Shown piece after piece: positions 33,728-44,600 of a stretch of 64,000 nt of DNA (positions are counted from its first letter, which is position 1; every line of letters begins with the position of its first letter). Position numbers and translations under genes: made by a program. Under the pieces are notes generated by a model that searched no databases, was not told the origin of the DNA, and saw only the letters and a list, made by a program, of their open reading frames with translations. Location of the stretch: assembly GCA_964035575.1 (NCBI GenBank), contig OZ037909.1, positions 372,001-436,000 of the forward strand, written 5' to 3'. Source of the stretch: Rhynchopus sp. YZ270_cl-10. Taxonomy: Eukaryota; Euglenozoa; Diplonemea; Diplonemida; Diplonemidae.

Positions 33728-33865
33728 CGTTTGTTTGCACAGAACACTCGCTCCCTTCCTTCAATGAAGAGCAGAATCGTCTCCAAAAACGACGAAGCGC
33801 ACTACAGTGAGTCACGAAAGTCACGCCCCTGCAAAGGTCATGCCTAAGAATAGAACAAAGTAAAA

Positions 33866-33990
33866 CTGATAGTGCAAAAACGCCTCTGGAACGCAGGCAC
33901 TGACACTCCGGGTTTTTGAACCCCCCGGGGTGTTACACTTCGGAGTTGCTTACAGGAAAACTGTAAGCAGGCACACAGTCATTTCCCCAA
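33866..33990. repeat. 5'-truncated LINE copy, last ~115 bp
   Basis: It matches the LINE 3' end beyond the hairpin. The order is TGATAGTGCAAA, CGCCTCTGGAACGCAGGC, a GGGTTTTTGAACCC hairpin loop, then TTACAGGAAAACTGTAAGC, which corresponds to TTACAGGGAAGCTGTAAGC inside ORF2's final codons (41,678-41,696). It is therefore a truncated relic of the same LINE family, in the same orientation. Confidence 0.7.
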
Positions 33991-34446
33991 CAAAGAACAA
34001 TAGAATCGCCATAAATTTACGCCCTTTTTTTTTGTTAGGGCGGGGCTTTCGTGATTCACTGTATCAGTGGGAAATACCTTTTTTTACATTTCTTGTCGAT
34101 ATACACGTTCAGGTCAAAGAGTTCCCATCAGGAAACTCTTTTGAAGAAAAAGATGCGCTTCCCTAGAAACCAAGGCAGTCTTACGTCATACAAGACGCAC
34201 ACCCCTCGCTGGAAAAAAAATTGGGGTTGAATTAAGGGAATACAATTTGGAGATTTTCCACCCCAAAAGAAAACCCCCCCGAATCCTGTATGACACCCTG
34301 ATACTGGAAACATAGACAAAAAAAAGAAGAGAAAAAAAACAACAACAAAAAGACAACTCGAGAACGTTGGAGGGGGGGGAGGGAAATGAGGGGTGATTTA
34401 TTTATGGCACAAAATCAATTTTATTTTATTTTTTTTCAAACGAAAC

Positions 34447-34994
34447 CAGGGGACATTGGTAGTTTGAGATTTTGAAAAAAAAGCCGGTGTGAGCCAAAAA
34501 AGCCGGTGTGAGGCAATTTTTTTTTCCCCACGCATTTTTGGCAGAGACCTCCACAACTCTTTCCCCTCCGCGCCCTATGACATCAAAACTTTTCTGGCGA
34601 AGCCACGGTACGCAACATTTCAAAAATTGTGACATAAAATCGCACGCTTTTATAGCCAAACTATGGTAAAGGTAGCTGTGACTATGGCATAGGGTAGAGC
34701 TGTGGGCTACCGCTCGTCATTTTTAGCTGCGCCGCAGGCGCACGGTACGCTACTTTTTTATGAGAGTTGCGAACATCTATTTCTTTTGATTGAACGGACC
34801 GATTGGTCTTTATGGTGGGGTCACATGCACATAAGAAACCGCTACAGATGTGGTTGTAGCCTTGTATGAGGAGATAAAATTCAGAAAAAAATTCAGAAAT
34901 CCGCCTTTTTCTTTTTTTTTTTTTTTTTCTCAAAATCCCACACCGGCTTAGCCGGTGTGGCCACACCGGCACACCGGCATACTAATGTCCCCTG
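34447..34994. mobile_element. hAT-like non-autonomous element, 548 bp, perfect 8-bp target duplication
   Basis: The termini CAGGGGACATT and AATGTCCCCTG are inverted. AACGAAAC lies directly outside both ends (34,439-34,446 and 34,995-35,002). CAGGG-type termini and 8-bp duplications are both hAT marks (family knowledge). Subterminal CCGGTGTG words are repeated on both sides in opposite orientation, as expected for transposase-binding sites. It has no transposase ORF. Confidence 0.8.
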
Positions 34995-35200
34995 AACGAA
35001 ACCCACAATAACCTCAAGAGGAAAAAAGATGAGATGGGTAAAACACCTTTCCACCTTTTTGTATACTTTTTATTACTTTTTGAACATTTTTCTTCTATTT
35101 TTGAAAACTTGGTTGTATTAGTGTAGCCACCTTGGGGTGTTCTCCACCTTTTTTTTTTGTTGTTCTAAACCACTTCAAGCCTTACTTCAAATCACATAAT

Positions 35201-36019
35201 TCACGCTCCGCAAAGCTCATGCTTAAGATACGACTCTCTCCTTCTTGCAACGTTTGCCACCGCACCTAAGCGACCGTCTCTGAGCAGAGGGGGGCCCACG
35301 AAGTGAATCATACTATGATCTCCGAGGACCGCAGCTTCTGCACAGTCACGGTCGTCACGGAGCTCTTTGGGGGCGTGGTAGAAACAGCCTGGGGCTTGAC
35401 GGATTGCGGCAAGGAGAAATGCTTTGTTGTGCCTAAGCGCATCACCTACAACCGCAAAGGCATCGCAATACGAGCAAATCGCCGCCTCAGCACATTCGCT
35501 GTCATTGAGAAGGTCAGCTCCTGCGTGCAGCAATGCCCTGCCGTTCTGTTTCACCGCAGTCATGACAACGTCTTTATCATTCTGCAGCGCCTCTGAGGTG
35601 TAACGCAAGGACGTCCCCTCACGTTTCAACACCTTCAACGCGAAGGATTTGTCAGCACGCAGTCTGGCGGATGCATGACGAAAGGCAAACCTCCTGCCCT
35701 CTACTGCCGCTAAAACACATTCTGGATCGTCCTTCACCCACTCTGGGAGGTGCGCGAGGTTCATGGCACGACTGCGAAGTGCGTTGACATAACGACGGTT
35801 GCTTCTACGTATCAGTACACAGCACCCAGCCTCGATAGGGGTATCGGAGAGGCGAGCATCCTCCAAGGCTGTGTCGCCGACGCACACCGCAATGTCCTCT
35901 GTATTATAACTGAACGCCTGTGCGCAGCGTTCCTTTAGCACCTTAACAGTATCTTCTGTGTCAATGAAGAATGTGACATTTTCACGAAGCGCCATTGTGT
36001 CATGTGCATCGATATGCAT
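35201..36019 (-). CDS. DUF4116 repeat protein with ubiquitin-like N-terminus
   Basis: A single exon, 272 aa. The start is taken at the ATG at 36,019 (MHIDAHDTMALRENV). An in-frame ATG at 35,995 is possible, but the longer form supplies the first strand of a ubiquitin-like fold. The head (residues 1-75, FFIDTEDTVKVLKERC) aligns with the head of the importin-alpha-like protein (VVSVDAEDTVHDLKEKV). Residues about 85-272 carry repeated units of the type 'L..D..CV.AAV...G.AL.HA...L' (for example LRADKSFALKVLKREGTSL, LQNDKDVVMTAVKQNGRAL), which is DUF4116. The role of DUF4116 is unknown; it is common in protist and giant-virus repeat proteins. A long pyrimidine stretch lies upstream on the minus strand, suiting trans-splicing. 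It ends in TGA. Confidence 0.8.
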   Translation of the reverse strand: MHIDAHDTMALRENVTFFIDTEDTVKVLKERCAQAFSYNTEDIAVCVGDTALEDARLSDTPIEAGCCVLIRRSNRRYVNALRSRAMNLAHLPEWVKDDPECVLAAVEGRRFAFRHASARLRADKSFALKVLKREGTSLRYTSEALQNDKDVVMTAVKQNGRALLHAGADLLNDSECAEAAICSYCDAFAVVGDALRHNKAFLLAAIRQAPGCFYHAPKELRDDRDCAEAAVLGDHSMIHFVGPPLLRDGRLGAVANVARRRESYLKHELCGA

Positions 36020-37394
36020 GTGGACGGGTGTGAAAGAAAAAGAAAAAGAGAGAGAGGGGGGTAAAAGAGGGTCTACGTTGGACAAAAGAATGGGGGAAAG
36101 GGGAAGGGGGAAGGGGGAAGGGTTATTAACCTAAGTGCTTAAAGTGGGGAAATTAGTGTATATTTTTTGTGTAAAGGGAAATCTGTGTTTTTTTTTGGTG
36201 GGAGAGAGCATAGTACAATATGGTGGGGGGGGGGGTTTAGTTAGAGAAAACAACAACAATGGTAGTGTGTTGCTGTAGGAGGATATGAGAGGGACGAAGT
36301 GCTCGCATGAATCTTCTCAGATGGATGAGTCCGGCAACGTGTATGCCACTGTAGGCCACTTGGATTGCATGGGTTGTCAATTCCGACCTCAGTTGAGGAT
36401 GAGAGGTGGGAGAGGCACAAAGTACGTTGAACATTTTTATTTTATTTTTTGGACAGAAACTGGCTGAAGGGGGGTGAATTCGTACTTTTTCTGCCCACAC
36501 CAGAAAATGTCTTTTTGGACAGTGTACTGTGTATCTCATTGTCAAAAATAAGCAGACGTTAGAAATAACTTAAATAATCAGAAATCCAGCGTGAAATAAA
36601 AATCCAGAGTCGTTGCGCGAAAAACAACCAGACAAAAAAAAAGGGGGGGAGAAATCATGGGAAAGGGGGAAAGACTTTTTTTCTTTTTTGCTCGTTGTTT
36701 TCATAGGGGCGATAGGGGGTGGGTGGGCAAAAAAAAAAAAAAAAAAACTTCGTACAATACAATATTGGGCGGAGAGGGGGGAACAACAACAAAAAGGAAG
36801 TGAGATCCGTGCGTTCTATCCTTATATAAGAGAACAAAACAACACCACACGCCGCACTTTTTTTTTCGTACATCCCATTTTTTCTTCCCAATGTTTCCTT
36901 TATAAAAAAATATATCAGGCGATTCTCACAGAGAAAATGAGGGCGAGGAATTTCTTTATTTGCTTTATTTTTTTTCTTCACTTTTCTTCGTTTTTTTTTT
37001 TTTGGTTGTTTCAACAATAGCTTTACACCTGCTGGTTTTTTGTCAAATTGGCCGGATTGGTCTATTGCGCAGAAGGTAATGTTGTTCACCCATCAAACCT
37101 AAAAAAAGCTATTGTGAAAAAAAAGAGAAAAAAAAGGCCTCTTTTTTTGTCGTCAACACCTTTCGCTTTCTTTGATTTTCTTCGAAAACTTCGAATATTT
37201 CTTTTGTTCTTGGGAGCGGATTTACATCTTCTACCCAAAAAAATTCTTCTTTTTTTTTCTTCTTCTTCTATTGTTGTGTCGACAATCGCCGAGTAATCCC
37301 ACTAGGAGAATTCGGGTCTATCTTTTTTTTTCCACTCTTCTTTTTCCTTCAAAAAACCTTAGGATATTTTACAGTATTTACACCCCCCAACTCT
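36020..37394. other. Intergenic spacer, no gene seen
   Basis: Pyrimidine-rich on the minus strand near 36,040-36,110, G-runs, and a GTCGACAATCGCC-type repeat at 37,271-37,322. A short ORF on each strand near 36,240-36,545 resembles nothing. Confidence 0.4.
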
Positions 37395-39072
37395 TCAGTA
37401 CCTCTGCCGTTGCGCTTCTTCCCTTGCTGCAAGCATGGTTTCTAGCTCTTTGAGTGCCTGGAGTTGCTCATTCCCGAGGTGCGAGCGGGTCAGGAGGTCA
37501 TGCGTTTGCATCAGCTGGTTGGGGGTACTGGATGCAGCACGGTAGCCCCCTGCTCCTTGAGGCTGGCTTTGCTGTTGGTATACTGGGGTTTGGGAGCGTC
37601 CATGGTAGGCAGGAGGGGCGATAGCAGCAGGGGACCCCCAATGTTGTGGGGAGGGGGAGCGGCTGTGGGAGGGCGACACCTGGTTGGCCCGGAGGAGCCA
37701 GCGCAGCGCCTTTCTGCTCTGCTGCAGCTTGGAGTCGAGCTCCGCAATGCCGTCGACGTTCGTCATGATCGCGTTTTGCGCTTCGTGAAGCTTGCGCTTC
37801 AACGCCTCCACTTCACAGTCACGCTCTAATAGCGTTCTTTTCATATTCGCAATACAGTCGCGCGCCTGAGACAACATTTCTTGATTTCCTGGGCTCGGTG
37901 GGGAAGAAATTAAAGCCATGCTGGAAGACTGTCGGACAAGCTTCTCCTTCTCCTTTGTCACCTCCCTCAGCTTGCCCTGGAGGGCGCGGAGCTGTTCGGA
38001 GAGGTCCTCCTGCGAGCCTGTCAGCTTCCGTTTATCGCCCCTCAAATTCTGCTGGAGAAGCTGCAGCTGTTTCTGTGCGTCCTGCAGGGCGGCGGTCTGG
38101 GTCTGCCCCTTCTTCTCTAGGTCTTTGATGCGTTGGTTCTTCCTGGTGATCTCCTCGGAGAGCTGCCTCAACTTCACGTTGCTGGACTGTCCATTAGAGA
38201 GCATGAGTCTGTCCATGGCCGCGTTGCGCTGTTCTAAATCATAGAGCTTGCGTTCGGCTGCGGCACAACGACCTTCCCAATCATCTGTTGGGTATGCTGG
38301 GGCAGGAGCAGGAGCGGGAGCAGGAGCAGGTGACGTGGCGGCGCTGTCCTTAGGGGAGAATGAAGCATTCAGAACGGCGCTGTGGATGCTTGGGGTGGTG
38401 TTGTCCAAAGGGTCAGCTGCCTGTTGGGTGGCAGGAGAGACTGCTTCGGGAAGAGATTGTTCCATAGTGAGTGCGGCAGTTTCGCGTAGCAGGCCCTCCA
38501 CGCTCTGCTCAATGAGGCTTTCGACGGTTTCTATTGTGGGCACCAGAGGAGGCTGTGCGGTGTCAGCGTGGGAGTGCGGTGTGCTCGTGACGGTGACCTC
38601 GGGGAGGTAAGGTGCTGCAGGGGGGGTGGCAGTAGTCTCAACAGGGTACTCTCCAGGTGCTGTCGCCTGCATAGGTGAGTTGCGTTGCGACCGAGACGCC
38701 TCGGAGAGGGTCTTATCCAGTGCAGCAAGCGCTTTGTCAGCTTCTACAGCCTCTCTGTGGTGAAGTGAAGTGTTGACAGACAGAAAACAAATAGGGGGAA
38801 AGAAAGGCGGGAATGAATTGCAGCCTTTTTGTTTTGGTATTGATAATCGCCCGACCCTAGGTAGGTCCTCTGTGCGTTTAAAATATTTCGACGCAAGTCG
38901 TCCAGGAAGTGGCCTTTTAATTACCTGGCTGCCGCAATGTCTTTTTCCAAAGAAAATATGGTTTTATCTTTGCATACCGTGTTGGAGAGAGTGATATACT
39001 ACTGCGCCGCGAGGCAGGGCCAGCCTGTGGGCTTGCTGCCGCCCGGGAGTTAGGAGTGGCGTTCGCGGACAT
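37395..39072 (-). CDS. Coiled-coil protein, two exons
   Basis: Exon 1 is 39,072-38,978 (MSANATPNSRAAA...SPT) and ends CACG before GTATGC. Exon 2 is 38,754-37,395, starting after CCACAG. Phases agree and the product is 484 aa. Residues about 60-160 are low-complexity and acidic/alanine-proline rich, with a PAPAPA run. Residues about 165-340 are a strong coiled coil (heptads in AALQDAQKQLQLLQQNL, LREVTKEKEKLV, CEVEALKRKLHEAQNAI), with a short break near GNQEM. Then follows an S/P/Q-rich linker and a final helix (LKELETMLAAREEAQRQ). It is probably a cytoskeletal, basal-body or scaffold protein. I cannot name a family. Confidence 0.8.
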
Positions 39073-39206
39073 TGTATTGTGTGTTGCTTTTTTTGTGTAT
39101 TGCTCACCTCCCTCTCTCCCCCCCTCTGTGCAGTGATTGAGGGGAGAATTTTAAATTGAAAAGAAAAAAAAATCGCAATTTTTTTTGGGGGGCAAAAACC
39201 ACCCTC

Positions 39207-40430
39207 TCACGCCACCACCTTCCCCACAAGGTCATCCATCGGCAACACCGCGTACGCGACTCTCAGCGGATCAAACCTTTCATAAGGCACACCTGCCACC
39301 ACAAAATCTGGTCCTTCTATGAATTCGACGTCTTTTGGGTGGTATTTCTGTGCTTCCATCCAGTTCCGCACTTGCTGTTCTGCTGCATCTCCCCTCATAC
39401 GACCTACATCAAGCACACAACGAAATACATACGGATGCACAGGCGCCGTTTTTTTGACAACCTCCGACACCACAGTCTCCAACACACTAAACATTGCAAG
39501 TAGCTCCGCCACATCGCTCCCTGGAGGAGCCGCACCCACCCTCCCCTCTACGCTGGCAACCGCCGCATAGAATGCGATACTGTGCACATCAAAGCCAACC
39601 TTCTCATGACACTCTTTATATGCTCTGCGTACATAATGTGCTAATAGGATTAACCCGGTAGGCGGGAGGGTACAAAAAGAAGAGCCTTGGTGCATTACTT
39701 CTTCAAGATGGAGTAGTCTCTGGCGGGAAGATTGTGAGGCGTCTGTCGAAATGAGTAATTGTTTGAGTAGTAGTGTTGTGCAGTGTGGGTCAACCTTGCC
39801 AAGAGAGGCCCGGATTGTATCAAGCATTGTAGCAACACCGTGCACCCCATCTCCATTAACTATGGCACCGTGCAGGCGGGGTACGAGAGAATTTGAGGTA
39901 TCGTTGCTTGCCTTTGTGATATCAGCGCAAAGCGATTCAGTTGGAGCAGCGGCAGACAGAAATGGGATGATTTTTTTGGAATCTACACCTGCAGAGATAA
40001 AGCGGTTTAGAACGACTTTTCGGTGAACCGCAGTATCACGCCAATGATAAGGCGAAGTCGCGGATTGGTCTGGAATGGTATGTGCATTAAGGAGAGACCC
40101 ACCCCAGGAGTGAAGAACGCTGTTCGTATATGTGTCGAGCGAGGCGAAACGACGTTGGGAAGCGCTGTGCTCTGGAGAAGAAGGATACCATGACGCAGCG
40201 ATGCACGCATCAACGACGTTCCCCGCATGCACCCCGACCCCGCGCCCCTGCATCACCTCCATCACCCCTACCACCTCCGCACACATCCCCCACCGTGCAT
40301 AGTACTGCGTGACCTTCCGGTACTCCACTTTCTCCAACAACCCATCCTCAGAAAGCAAAAACTCCTTCACACCCCGCCATGAAGCCCAAGGAGACACCCC
40401 ATTCAACAAACGCAGAGGCAACTTCCCCAT
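39207..40430 (-). CDS. Probable organellar helical-repeat (PPR-like) protein
   Basis: A single exon, 407 aa, from the ATG at 40,430 (MGKLPLRLLNGVSPWASWRG). The codon before it is TTG, so the start is not further upstream. The N-terminus is basic and amphipathic with no acidic residue before position 20, like a mitochondrial targeting peptide. The rest is alpha-helical with units reminiscent of pentatricopeptide repeats (YYARWGMCAEVVGVMEVMQ, RFISAGVDSKKIIPFLSA, VLDVGRMRGDAAEQQVRNWM). Euglenozoan mitochondria use many such proteins for RNA processing and ribosomes (established). The repeat assignment is tentative because no unit matches the PPR consensus well. Confidence 0.65.
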   Translation of the reverse strand: MGKLPLRLLNGVSPWASWRGVKEFLLSEDGLLEKVEYRKVTQYYARWGMCAEVVGVMEVMQGRGVGVHAGNVVDACIAASWYPSSPEHSASQRRFASLDTYTNSVLHSWGGSLLNAHTIPDQSATSPYHWRDTAVHRKVVLNRFISAGVDSKKIIPFLSAAAPTESLCADITKASNDTSNSLVPRLHGAIVNGDGVHGVATMLDTIRASLGKVDPHCTTLLLKQLLISTDASQSSRQRLLHLEEVMHQGSSFCTLPPTGLILLAHYVRRAYKECHEKVGFDVHSIAFYAAVASVEGRVGAAPPGSDVAELLAMFSVLETVVSEVVKKTAPVHPYVFRCVLDVGRMRGDAAEQQVRNWMEAQKYHPKDVEFIEGPDFVVAGVPYERFDPLRVAYAVLPMDDLVGKVVA

Positions 40431-40506
40431 CAAGGCACCATTTTTTTTTGGTGGGGAGGGTGTGCGTGTAGACTAGAATTGGTTAAAAAACAAAAGTGAA
40501 GGTATT

Positions 40507-40590
40507 GATGCAGGCACCTCCGACTGACCCACGTACAATGCCAGCCATCCGGATGAAAGCGCAAAGTACCCTGCGGCCTACAACAAAAGA
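40507..40590. repeat. Short interspersed repeat, GATGCAGGCACCTCCGACTG family
   Basis: Copy of 31,108-31,192. A GCACGTACCGGTACGTG palindrome follows at about 40,636-40,652. Confidence 0.75.
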
Positions 40591-40910
40591 TTCTGCTAAT
40601 CCAGGGTGGGTTTACTGCGGGGGGGTCGAATAAAGCACGTACCGGTACGTGTTTTATTAGGCGTCCCTACACTTCAGATCCTGAGGTTTAAAAAACTTGA
40701 CTCTTACAGTCGCCAACTGATCTTGATTACTCGACTAGAAAAAGGGGGGAAGATTATTTTCGTTGAACACAGATAAAAACAGTGTATGAGATCTGAATTT
40801 TGGCGCAAGCGATTTTTAAAGGGGAAGAGAAAATAGTCGGTATCAGGCGATTAAACGTTGGCTTTATTATTCGAGTTTCTAATAACACTACGTGTAAGGG
40901 GGGAAAAAAA

Positions 40911-40960
40911 GTTCAAAAAGGCGAACAAAACACGTACGTGCTTTATTCGCCTTTTTGAAC
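40911..40960. repeat. Perfect hairpin, 15-bp stem
   Basis: GTTCAAAAAGGCGAA opposes TTCGCCTTTTTGAAC around a loop containing CACGTACGTG. It lies inside the hAT-like remnant that ends at 41,016. Confidence 0.8.
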
Positions 40961-40989
40961 TTTTTGGAAAGTTTTTCCAGTCGCAAAAT

Positions 40990-41016
40990 ATTTTCCCAGA
41001 ATTAGCGACACCCCTG
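40990..41016. mobile_element. Right end of a hAT-like element (remnant)
   Basis: CCCAGAATTAGCGACACCCCTG matches the right end of the element at 51,301-51,603, with matching subterminal AAAATATTTT text. No left end was found within 500 bp. The 8 bases after it, CTGTGCGG, are the same as the 8 bases before the 51,301 element. Confidence 0.55.
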
Positions 41017-41591
41017 CTGTGCGGGTATGATTTGTTTCTTTCACTCAGTGTGCCTGAAACACAAAACGTGGTGTTGTGTAAACACACCACAGATGTTACT
41101 CACTAATGTCCAAACTGAACAACACGTCCTCGCATTTTTAAAAACACTATTTCACCGCAACAGTACCAAACGTGTACACCGATGCGTGAAATGGAATAGT
41201 TGTTGATGCAGACTTCCGACTGTCTGCAGAAAAATGCCATCATGACATTTTTTCAAAAAAAAAGGGCTAAAAGTAAAGGGGGTGGATGAGCTGAGGATGC
41301 ACCCTCGCTTGACTTTGACCTAATGTCTAATAAAAGGTGGTGGTCCTCAGACATCTTCTCAAATAACGTATGGCAAAAAAAAGGGGGGGAGGGTAAAATT
41401 GATAAATAAAGGGGGAAGATTCGTCAGATTAGCCTCAACTTTTTACACGTAGGTCCTTTTAGAGGGAGTTTTGAAAGAGTTTGTATCATATATAGTGTTC
41501 GGAACCAGACGGGGAGAAGGTGGGAATTTGGATTCCTCTCACACCATATTAAGCATTTGCTTTTGTATCTAACTCAGTGAAATAAAGTGAA

Positions 41592-41663
41592 GTTGATAGT
41601 GCAAACGCCTCTGGGACGCAGGCACTGACACTCCGCGGGTTATCGAACCCCGGAGTGTTGCGC
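41592..41663 (-). other. LINE 3' tail with hairpin, shared with short repeats
   Basis: ACACTCCG and CGGAGTGT pair around CGGGTTATCGAACCC, whose own ends also pair, giving a strong stem-loop near the LINE RNA 3' end. ORF2's TAA stop (41,642-41,640) lies in its loop region. The AGTGCAAACGCCTCTGGGAC and GCAGGCACTGACACTCC parts recur at 29,741, 33,866 and 59,512. LINE reverse transcriptases often recognise a 3' stem-loop that SINEs copy (established for UnaL2-type pairs); its use here is inference. Confidence 0.7.
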
Positions 41664-44600
41664 TTGTGTTTGGTTTACAGGGAAGCTGTAAGCAGGTATA
41701 CAATCATTACCCCACCCTGACCGGGAAGGGGGGACAACATGATTTAGTGATTCAAGAAAAGCACGTGTTTTAGCACACAACACTGGGCGTCTGCTGAATC
41801 CGATGAGCGCCGGGGCGCCGACGGAACGGAGGGAGTGCACACGATCCCTCTTCACACCAGGGAATGGGGCGCGGCGGAGTTTCGCTGTTAAAGCCCGCAT
41901 GTTAGCCTTGACGATGAGCCTTTGCATGGCCCGCCCACGCTCGCGGATATTAGAGGTCTGTTTGGCGAGGAAGACCCTTGTGCGCAATTCGAAGTCGACC
42001 GCGAGCTCGACACACGACACGTCGCGGGGTTCTTTGCTCCACTCGAGCGTAATCACCCACCACAGGAAAGCTTTCAAAGTGAACGCCTCCCTATAGGTGG
42101 AGGAAAAACTAGGTTGTAGCTTGGTCAGATATGTGCGGAAGGGGGTATCCCGTTTAGAGGCAGCAAATGTGAGATTCCAAGGGTGCACAGCCGGGGCCAC
42201 ATCCGCTGGACTTGAGAGGGTCGTGTCGATCGTGGTGACGGCATCGAGGAGAAGAGACTGTACCGCCTTCACCGTCACCTTGCTCACATTGGAGGGCACA
42301 ATGCCGTGCAGCACAAAGCAGGTGGGAAGCCCCTTGCCGTAGAGGCTGATGGCCGACGCATGTAGGGCAGTGAATGCCGGTGTGTGCACTATGCTGCAGT
42401 GCCACAGTAGGTGGCGTGTGTGGCATGTAACCTGGACGAGGCATAAGGGGCATTTATCGCTGAAGTCCGCCTCGGGCAGGCCACTGCGCTTGAGCCCATC
42501 TGGATGGCAGAAGAGGACTCCACCACACAGAACACGTCGCATCCGGAAAGCCTTGAGGGGGTCGTGGTATTGTAGATTGCGCCACAGGGCATTGGTGGCG
42601 CGGGTGTCAATGCCGTCGTTGATGCCGTCGTACGTAGGGCGTTTACTCTGTAGGTCATCCCATACCGCCGTACGTGCCAGAACTCGCACTTCATGGGCCC
42701 TCTTGGCTTTGTCTATCTCGATGATGGGGGTAGTCTTCGCGGTTGCAGACGTAGACGTCACTGTCTTCATCTCAGGGTCCCAACTCACGCCACATCTGCG
42801 GGAGGCGGCAAGCACCGTCCCCACTGGACCAACTGCATGCATAGGTGTACCCCGTGCGGCCAGGGTCTCGTATCTCTCTCTGATGTTCATGCACCTCTGG
42901 CGTATGGCGTCGTTGCGTTCCACACTGGCAGCGTAAGTTCTGAACGTCCGGCATATTGCACTCGAGAGGGGGTGTGCCATGTGCGCCTTCAGGCAGAGTG
43001 TGAGCAATGCATCCACTGAACGGGTAAGGTAGGTGGGGCCCCAGCAGCACATCGCCACTGCCTTCGTTAGTTCATTCAACACTGACTGAGGGGGCATGTT
43101 GAATGCGGACTCGTATAACACTGAAGGGAGGATGGCAGATGTGGCAATAGATACCTTCTGGGAGAAGGAGAGCGGTGTCGCACCCAAACATGAGAGCGCC
43201 CTCACGGCTGATTGGTATACCGTAGCGTTGTATCGCCCCTTGCTCCGTAGGGAGCTGTACATCATCACGCCGAGTGAGCGGAGTGACTCTGTTGTCCGGA
43301 ACCTATGGTTGTCCTCAGACTTCAGCTTGCATTTGTGGTTCTTCAATGATGAGAAGGCAAAGGTCTTCGCCATGTTGAGGCGCATGCCTGTGATGCGGCA
43401 GAAGTCCTCCACTCGCAGCAGACACGCCCCCACCGAAGCTTCACTATGGCGAGACAAAAGGTATGCGTCGTCAGCAAACGACCGTACAAACGCCTCAGGT
43501 ACCTCTGCCGTGATGCAGTGTGTCAGGACCGACATCAAGGCGTTGATGAGCACCACAGAGAGGGGGCACCCCTGCAGAATCCCATTCGTCACGGAGTACG
43601 CCTCTCCTACGCCGGAGGGCAGCTTGAACCGCCGTCTCAGCTTGGCGTACATTGCTCGCAGAGGTGTCATGATCCTGGGGTGAAGCCCCATCTTCTCTAC
43701 AAGATCCAAGGTGAGGCCCTGTGGTACGCGGTCGAAGCACTTCGCAAAGTCGAGTGCCAGACCGTGCAGCGGTTCGCCACCGAGCAGAGCGTCCTCCATC
43801 TGTGTGAAGACGTCATACAAGACGTCGTTCGTGCTGTGCTTTGGGCGGAAGCCATGTTGCGACGGGTGTACCCATTGTTCCTGCCATTGTTGAACTGCCT
43901 GCAGGCGTGCGCAGGCCCACAACCGGTACACCGCACTGGTCACTGTCACAGGACGTAGCTTCAAGGGGGACTGGTCCTCGCCTTTGGGAAGGAGCGTCAC
44001 CAGGGCGGTCAACAGCGCTTGCGGCCACACACCGTTCGTCTCTATCGCGTTGAACACTCGGGCAAAACCGTCCAGTATGCACAGGGGCATCGCATGAAGC
44101 TCCAATGAGCGCCAGCCATCAGTTCCGCAGGCGTCCGTGCGCTTACCTTTCTTGTCAAGCGTTCTACGCAAGTCAGCACCACTTAGCGGGTCTAGGGACA
44201 TCGGGGAGTGCGCGACGAAGCTGCCGAAACGTTGTTCGAAAGAGGCGAGAGTTGGCTCGGGATGGTCGTGGTCGTATAGGTTGAACACCGATTTCCATTC
44301 ATCACGCAGGAGTTTGTCCATCTCCCTGTGGTTGGCCGTAAGCACACCATCTTCCCCCCGAAGGGCGGAAATAGGAACACCCTGTTTACCCATGCACCAC
44401 GCCGTGAGTTTTCGTCGTTCGCTGCTGAAATCCACCTTCAGCTTGGTGGTGTACTGCTTCTCGCGCTGTAGACGGGTATTGCGTATCTCAAGGTTCATAA
44501 GCATCTTGGATTTTTCCAGCAGAGAGTTAAGGATCTGTATTTGCCTTTCGAGCGAGAGAGGGATTGTCGTCTCCTCGGACCTCATCAACTTGAGCGTAAT

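Noticed and set aside
36237-36545. 102-codon minus-strand ORF upstream of the DUF4116 gene
   Set aside because: It has no recognisable domain and the opposite strand is equally open, so there is no support for a gene.
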